Shown here piece by piece: positions 12,201 through 21,200 of a stretch of 64,000 bases of DNA. Origin of the DNA: Rhabdornis inornatus (Eukaryota > Chordata > Aves > Passeriformes > Rhabdornithidae); contig VWZS01004475.1 of the NCBI GenBank assembly GCA_013397075.1, forward strand, positions 1 through 64,000, written 5' to 3'. The translations under genes were made by a program, and so were the position numbers. The stretch's first letter is position 1. Each line of letters starts with the position of its first letter. Under the pieces are notes generated by a model. The model ran no database searches and had not been told where the DNA came from. It worked only from the letters and a program-made list of their open reading frames with translations.

Positions 12201-15200
12201 CTGAGAGTCTCTGTTGTTGATCTTGATGAACCTGGTTCACCTGGCTCCGGAGCAGTATATGAAATTATAAGAGGAAATGACGATCAGGCCTTCGAAATCA
12301 CGACAGACAAAAACACGAACGAAGGAATACTGTGTGTTGTTAAGGTAAGTAAATATTGAAGGGCTAGAGGAAAATTTATGGATTTTCAAGTTTTGGTTTT
12401 AAAACCAACAATCTAGGAAAAAATTTTATACAAAGAATATTTGTAGCTGTCAGGCTTATCAGACTTTCTTCTGACATGAGCTGTCTTGTAGAGCAGATTG
12501 CATTAAGTACAGTGGTTGAGGTTTGTGTGTGGCACATAACACACAAAGGTCACCTTCCAGACTGTTCCTCAGTTTTGTATACTCAGAATCCAAAGAATTT
12601 GGTTTTTCATTTCAGAAGAGGTTGGTGCTTTGGCCTGGTTCTACAGTTGGAATCGTTTAGACTTAGGGATGTAACTGACGAATGCTTCATAGTTTTTAAC
12701 AGAAATGAGAATGACAAAGCAGAGAAAGATCAAGCACCTGCTCCAGTTTTGTTCTCTCTGGGAGTTAAGTAAACTACCTATTTCAGCATAAAGCTCTCCA
12801 GGCTTTATTTTGCAGTGTACTGACTTCAGGTTTGCTTTTCTGGCATACGAGGAAGAATTTATCAGTTTAGTTATTTGTTATAAGTGTTTTAATATTAAAA
12901 CTTGAACAAGTAAATTGTAGAGGTACTAGTAATTTTTAAAATTATTATTATTAATTAATATCAAAATTAATATTATTTATTATGTTTTTTTGTTCCTAGT
13001 AATCATTAGAACTTTTTCTAAAGCTCTTTCCCTGGTATATGAACACAGTTGAAATTTCTTACATTTATTGTAATGCTGTAGTAGACTAGAGAATATTATG
13101 ACTTAAGGATAAAATTAACCCTAATGAAGGCGTAAGATGACTTTGGAGAATGTGTCTGAAGAGTAAATGGTAGCTACTTACTCTCAACTCCATAAATTCT
13201 CTGATGGATTTGTAGCTACTAGAATTGTGTGTATGATTGACTAGTGGTGAAAAGGAAATATATGTAAGCTAGAAAAATGACTAACTAATTATGGAAGAAG
13301 AAAGTCTCCCACTAAATTTAATTGCTTTCTGTTCTTCTAGTAACTCATTTTCAGAATATTTATCCAAAATTTTGCAGTGATACTGCTGGCTTGGGTATTT
13401 TTCTGGCCCTTTTCTTTGACGAACTTAAAGGTTTACTTTAAAAAAAAAAAATCATGTCCTTTTACTCTGTCTCAATGGCCTGGTTGAGGACAGCTGGCTT
13501 CTTTTGTAAATAAATGTGGTACAGTTTCAGCTGTAATTGCATGGTGAAAACAATGTTAGGTTTTGTATTGGTTTGAAGGGAAAAAAACCACTGTCTCACC
13601 TTTGTTACAGGGGCTGGACTATGAAACTGCCAAGCAAAGGGTCCTGGTGATTGGAGTCAACAATGAGGCACCCTACCTGCTGGCTCCCCATTCCCAACAA
13701 CTTTCCCAGAGTACCTGCTCTGTTACTGTGCATGTCCTGGATGTGGATGAGGGACCAGTGTTTAAACCCTGTCTGTTGCGCTTAGACGTTAAAGAATGCG
13801 AAGATATTGGGACAGCTATTGGGAGATTTGTAGCAGAAGATCCAGAAACTGGAAATAGTGAGGGCATAAGGTATGGAACAACCTTATTTACTAGGTTTTT
13901 TTGGAGTACAGCATGGGTGGCATACGGGAAGGGAGAAATAGTTGTTGAGGCTGTATGTACGTGTGTGCACCTGCACACCTGTCAGTGTTTATGAATACAT
14001 GTATCTCAATATGTGTGTGTGTACATACACGTGTGCTATGTTTGGGATCTCTAACATGACAAATTATTCTTCACAGATACCGGATTCCACCTGGCCAGTG
14101 TAATTGGGTCAACATAGATGACAAATCAGGTGAAGTCAGAACTGTTAGGGTCTTGGACCGAGACATAGGAGAAATGAGACGAGGTCAATGCAATATCACA
14201 GTCCTTGCAATAGACAGAAGTGAGTACTAAATGTTGTTGGAGTTCTCTGTGGTGCGTAACAGATGTTTATGTGCAAATGCAGTGTTGGGACAAAGGTAGT
14301 GGTTCAGACCAGTAGCCCTCCTAGTCCATTGTCTTGTCTTTGTGATAGCTCTGTCAAATGCTTAGAGGATATTATTTAGCAGGGAGAGCCTTTAGAAATC
14401 AGGCATGATCTCAGTGTTTTGAGAAGTTATCTGCCCCATTTAAAATCCTTTAGTAATTTTAAATTGAGAGATTTTCCTCTGGATTGTATTTCTTCTATTT
14501 CTTGACTATTCTTTTTTAAGTGATAACTCCTGGCAGCTGTAAGCTAGACAACAGAAAAAGTAGAGAGGACTTTTTGAAAGTAAGTCATTGACCTTGCAGC
14601 AAAAAATTGTAACTTTGTCCAAGTTAACAATTTAAATTTGTATTATTTACATTTAACTTTCATTTTAAAGTTAAATGTAAATAATACAAATTTAAATTGT
14701 TTAGAACGTCTGTTATTTATATAGTAAACATGATGTAGTCATCTGCAATTAATTGTTTCTAGAGAAAGGATTGAAAAGACTTGATGTAATTTCACTGGAA
14801 TGCTTATGACAAGCACTGACCATTTGTGTATTGGAAAAACTGTAATTAGGAGGAAGAGTGGTGACTTTGGTGACATAGTATGTGCCACTGCTGAATGCGT
14901 GGTAACTTAGAGGACAGAAAAAGAAGTCTCCTGTTTCCTTAGTGTTTTTGTTCCCAGGGGAGGTGAAGGTAGGCAAAGTGTAATTAATTTTCTCCTTCCA
15001 GAAGTTAGAAGGCTGGAGATCTTCACTTTCTGCTTTATCTCTGCTTCTCTTAATGTCCTTTACTCCTGGTTTATGAGCTCTTCCTCCTCTTATCCTTCTG
15101 TTAGAGTAGTATGTGTTCCCACACAGACATACACACTCAACAAAATACGGTCTGCACATGCAGAATATGGAGATGTGGGAGCTGCTGATGCATCTGTAAC

Positions 15201-18200
15201 CAGCCAAGCAAAGAGAAGCAGCCAAGAAAGAGCTGTGAGAGGTCCCCATCTCTCTCTGGCTAAATCAGCAGTTGCTTTCTACCTTACTTCTAAACACATA
15301 TTTGCAGTTGAAGATATTTAATTGTGAAAGTTTGGACCAGAAATTAATGTGCGAATGTTAAAAGTAAGTGCTAAACCTAGTTATTTTTGTCTCATAGATG
15401 GTAAAACAGGCACTGGAACAATTCAGGTTTGCATCGTGCCTGGCAACAAGAATTTCCCACGAATCATGCAAACAGACTATATTATGTGCAGAGACAGAAA
15501 ACCAATTTGCCTCACAGCAGAGGATAGCGATGAGGCTCCTTACAGCGCGCCCTTTGTGTATCGCATAACTGACCGAAGGCTGGCTTCCATGTGGAAGTTA
15601 ACTCCACACGATGGTATGTTGCAACTTCCTCCTCCTCACCCAGCTGCAGGCTGCCAGAGGAGGCTTTGCTGTCTCTCACTTGGGTGGTCTGCAAGAATAG
15701 GTTGGATGAATCTCTGTTTGGAATTGGTGTAGTCAGTGGAGCTACTTGGGAGCTCACTGACGGTCTCTAGTGGTCCCTCTAGTTCCCCTCTAGTGAGAAA
15801 GGACCCATAGAGAAGATGATACTGTAGGTATCCCGAAGGCAAGGAGAAAAATCTGTCTCTTAAAGCATAAATAAAAACCCGTCCCTAGTGTCCTTGGGCC
15901 AGCAATCAGCTGCTGTGTGAAGTTATGACATAAGAAAATCAGAAGAAAGAACAAAACCAGATGTAATGCATTGCATCAACACCTGGAAAAGGAATCATAG
16001 ATTCATAATTCGTAAGAAATTTAAGAATGAAATGGCTAGTACTCCAAAGACAAATAGAACTTTTCTTAGTCTGTTATTATGGTGGAGAACTGGGAAACAG
16101 AAGCTTTACCTAAAATCGATTATGGGCTGACAAAAAAAAGAATTCTGGAAGTTTTTTTGTTACTACCCAGCACACTTTTTGTAAAGCTGAGCTGGGTGAA
16201 AGAAAGCCTGACTATGTCCTTTAATATATTTTTTATTTTTATAATTTTTATAGAAGTAGATTAAAAAAATATTAGCAAAGGAATCACTATTTCCTGAAAT
16301 TTGTTGATATAAGAAGTTATAGCTGATGGTGGTTTCCTGGTGGCTGCCAGATGATGGCAACAAGAGCAGCACATATATTTGCTACTATGGTGACATGCAT
16401 TAGTTGCAAAGGATCTTATTCTGTAGCATTCCATCAAATATTCACTAAGAAAGGCAAAAGACAGAAAAGTCTGAAAGCAAAGACATCTAAGGATTTCATG
16501 TTTAATATCAGGCAAATTGAAAACCCCATTTTGGATGACACATGTTGTTTCATATAGCTCACCATAAAACAACCATTATGTACATCAGTGTCTGTCTTGT
16601 ACATTTTTTTACAAGTTATTTCTTTTGCCCCTTCAAAATATAGTCATTAATCATTGCCTCTAAACATGGCAACAGATTAAATGATTTTTTTTCCCCTCTG
16701 GAAATAGTAATTCTCACTGAATACAGCAATATAACTAAAGAGTAGAAGAGGTATAAAGTAAGTTTATAATTAATTATTCCAATCATGCTACCAAAAATCT
16801 TTTTAATAAATATCAGTTTAGTTGATGATCTTTACTAGTAAGCCCAAGTAGTGTCATTTCCTGTAATAAACTAAATCAGCTTCAGAGTTTCAAATCATAT
16901 GTTTTCAGAGGATTGTATAAGGTATGCTTTGTCAGTTCTAACATTTAAAAGGTGCTGAAAGTATAAATCCTTCCAAGATGTAGTTTTGTATCAACACATT
17001 CAATCTAACTTGCAACTAATTAATGTGGATCTGGTAGTAGTGTAGCTGTAGCAGAAGGGAAAATGGTCACAATTGTGACAACTGAGTTCCAAGTATCGTT
17101 GACCTTAGATCAAGTTTTGTCTTTTTTTTACAGATAATTCTTGGTATCTTTCACCGAAGAGTGATACTCCATATGGAATTTATGAAATTCCTGTAAGTGT
17201 GATTGATAATGGAGGAAAGATAGGAGAGAACACCGTAAGAGTTAATCTCTGTGATTGTCTTACTCCAACTGAATGTGATGGCAGAACTCGTCAGCTTTCT
17301 GGTGGAAATGTTACCCTTGGTCTCTGGGCCATCCTTGCAATGATCTTAGGATCATTATTATTGCTGCGTAAGTACATCTTTTTAAACACAAGGTACAATT
17401 CATTTAGTTATAAAATTAGCTGAGAGAACCTGATTCAAACTTGATTCAAACATTTTTTATTTTGCCGGTTATATAGCTGTCATCACTGACTTAATGTACC
17501 TGCTCTATTCGTATCAGTATCACAGGCTTCATGCTCTCATCTTGTGCTGTAGTTACTGTGTGTGGATTTTTGTTTATTTGCTTAAGTATAGTTTGTGTGA
17601 GATGTTCTGTATATTCATGCAAGTGAAGCAAAAAAAACCTGCATTTAGCACTTGAACCAAAAGACTTCAAAGATGTTTGTGAGTTCTAGAAACATTTCTG
17701 TTTCTAGGAATGCTGAAATCAATTTCCCAGAGTATTTAGTGATTTCTCTTGTGTTGTGGATTAAAACATGGAATATCTGAGACACTGGATTTCACAAGGG
17801 ATTTTACAAGACCCCATATTATCATGGAACCATTGAATATACTGAGTTGGAAGGGACCCGTCAGGATCATTGCATCCAAATCCTGGTCTTGCATGGGACA
17901 CCAAGAATCACACCATGGGCCTGAGAGCATTGTGCAAACACTTCCTGAACTCTGTCAGGCTTGGTGCTGTAACCACTTCCCTGGGGAGCCTGTTCCAGTG
18001 CCCAGCCACCCTCTGGCTGAAAAACCTTTTCCTGATATCCAACTTCAACCTCCCCAGACTGAGCTTAATGCCATTTCCTTGAGTCCTGTCGCTAGTGACG
18101 AGAGTGAAGAGATCAGTGTCTTTCCCCTGGGGAAATTATAGACTGCAATGAGGTCTCCCCTCGGTCTCCTCCAGGCTGAACAGACAAAATGTCCTCAGCA

Positions 18201-21200
18201 GCTCCTCATACAGCTTCCTCTCAAGGCTCTTCACCATCTTCATGGCCCTCTTTTGAACACTCCCGAGTAGCTTAAAATCTTCCTTATATTGTGGCACCTA
18301 AAACTGCACACAGGTGAGGCTGCCCCAGCTCAGAGCAGAGCAGGACAATCCCCTCTCTTGCCTGGCTGTGATGCTGTGCCTGATGCTCCCCAGGACAGGG
18401 TTGGCCCTCCTGGCTGCCAGGGCACTGCTGGCTCATGTTCAAATTGTCTGTGACCAGGACCCTCAGCTCCCTTTCTGCAGCTCTGCTCTCCAGCATCTCT
18501 TTCCCCAGTCTACACACATCCAGGGTTGCCCCATCCGAAGTACAGAAACATTAAAGGACAGGTTGAAAAGTTCACAACAGACCAAAACCTTGAATGTATG
18601 TTGTGCTACTGGAGCTGCCCAAAACCTAACATTCTGAGAAGAGTGGTGATGTTAACCAGTGAGATAACAGTGATACATAAAAGCAAAAGCAAGTAACTTT
18701 TTTTTTTTTTAACTCAAATCAAACATGGACTAATAACATCCTTAAAAACCACAGAGGACATGCTACAGTAGTTGTTTTGTTTTGGATTTTTTTTTTCCCT
18801 TCTTTCTTCTCCATTTTTTTCTGATCATACTTAGACTGTCTTGCTCCTGTTGAATCTCAGCTAGCTGTTCTTACTTAAGTAACTATAACACTGGGACCTG
18901 GACATGTTTTGAAGGCTAGTTAGATCAATGTTTTGATCTAGGTACCAAAGGTACCCAAATTTGGGATATAGCCTGAAGGTGGAATTTTCAGATGTGGGAA
19001 CATGCAGTAAAGAAACTGTGTGAAATGTCACCTACCTCTTCTTCATTGCCTCTTGACTGCATCACTTACAAATAGATCCTTTATTTTACTGTGGACAGGT
19101 TTTACCTTGTGTATCCTCTGCTCAGTGCTGTCATGGAATCTTCTTCCTATCTGTCAGCATCAGGAGGCAACCTGCTGGAATCACTTGTGCAGATCTCTCT
19201 GACAGCTGATGCTACAGAAGCTAAATTAGCTTGAAAGTGACTCTTGGCCAATTTTCACAGAAGTTTATGTGTTCAGAGATCAAACTGCTCAGTGGGCAGT
19301 TGGGCAGAACTGTTCTCTTCCTTGTGGGCTTCCTTATTTTTAAGCTAACAATTTGAAAACTGAAGAAAACAGAATGGTTCTCTGAATGAAAAGTTTAGTC
19401 ATTTGTTTAGGAGAGGTGTTAGTTGATCATGTTTGTGTTATTCAAAGTAATTTCTGGGTCAGTTTCTGACAACAAAAAGTAGTATTATTAAGAGGAATAA
19501 AATGAATACGAGGGATTAAATAAGATTGTCCTATAACATAATGCTGGGAGTCCTCCAGGGTTCTGCTGACCATTCCTGTGAAGCATAAATTTCTGGTATT
19601 GGGACATTTAGCTTGCTTATTAGTTCCTTATGATATAATTTAACATTAGCATATTTTGACGTGAAAAATATCTCATGTACAACCAAACTATAGACATAAG
19701 ACATGATTTTTCACCTGGGTTTGGACTAAATTTTTCATTCCTGTGAAATTGTGTAAGTCACAGTGCTTTCATAAAGGATGCTTTCATTTCTTTTGGAAAA
19801 AACAAACATGTTTTAGAAGAATGAAATAATTCAACAATGTGGTGATTACTCCCTGTAGGGTTTTAAAAAAAAAAAAAAGGTGAATATATAAGGCTTTAAG
19901 TATGGGCATTTTTGGAAATGCCCATTTTTTTAAAAAAGTATTCTTGATGCTTTGGCCCTTAAAATTTATTATCCAACATAAATAGATACCATTTTGAGGT
20001 AAAATTTATAGTATTATTTCCTTTTCCATAGTAATCCTGATAACAATTTGTGGCTGCTGTGGCGCTGGGGTAATGCACAGGCAGGTGACTGATGATTGTG
20101 CCAATCACAATTTAATAATTTCAAACACAGAAGCTCCTGGAGAGGAAGTGATGGTAAGTTGTCTGTTTGTTTCAACATAGAAACTTGCAGTTGAGATGTC
20201 CAGAGCATTGCAGTTTGAGAACAGGGCCACCTGCAAGTAAGTGATTTTATGAAGGAAATAAGCAATCAATGCAGGGATCATTACGTGTACTTTGCTATTT
20301 AACAAGAATTTGAAAATTCTTACTTTAAGCAGAGGTGGTAGTACTATATACATTTAAACATGCCTTGTAGTTGTTAGGCTGGCCACTTGTAATTCTTCCA
20401 GATTTTAAGGATTTGGTTGCAAGCTTCAGGTGAACATTTTAATAACATTTCCAGCAATTTTTAACAATGAGATTAGATGGAAATTAATTATTTTGCCTAT
20501 GTTGAATATGTGTTAAGGGCAAAGCATTATTTTTCCTTAGAGAAGGATTTTGATACTTAGCAGATAGCTGTGTAAATTGCAGGTACAATATCTGCCCTTC
20601 CCCTGAAAAATGACCTCAAATGCAGTTGATTTCATGAACAGTACATTTTCATGAAATCTTTCTTGCTTTTGGCATCTAAACTTCTTTCAGTCTACCATGA
20701 ACATAGTTCAGTCCAGGACTGTGTTCATGCAGAAGAACTTAGCTCTTTAGACTTTACATCTTTTCTGTCATCCTCCATCCCCTGATACTGTCTTCCCCAA
20801 GAAGAGGAGATAAGTATAAAAATAATATTTCATGTTGAAAACCAAGAAATCAAGAGTCAAATTTCTTGTTGCCTGTGAAGCATAATGTAAGGCCATGATA
20901 AACTAGAATGTGGATTATACACATTTCACTGGGATAAAATTTCTGTTTTTTGTATCATATCATATCATATCATCATATCATATCACATCATATTTAAATG
21001 CAGATATCCTCTGTTCTCTCTTGTCATAGTATGCTTTCCCAAGATTATTTACTTATCTTTAGACACTAAGGTAATCCTTTTACTCAAAATATCACAGTGC
21101 CAAGATAGAGACTTCTCAAATTTCAGTTGTGACAGTTTCTGATAGCCATTTCTTCTTTTGAATTGAAAAGGAAAAAGAAATATGGAGAAAAAAAGATGCC

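Larger units (their letters stand above)
17368..20031 (+). other. Intron 13 (2664 bp)
   Basis: Holds an antisense CR1 at 17821-18545 and a small perfect hairpin at 19902-19925. The remainder is AT-rich intron sequence. Confidence 0.7.

Noticed and set aside
14749..15249. 166-aa minus-strand reading frame in intron 11
   Set aside because: No recognisable domain, no family likeness and no splice or promoter context. It lies inside an intron of a convincing gene on the other strand.
17749..18141. 130-aa reading frame in intron 13
   Set aside because: It lies inside an antisense CR1 copy. The frame is on the wrong strand for the CR1 reverse transcriptase and is by chance.
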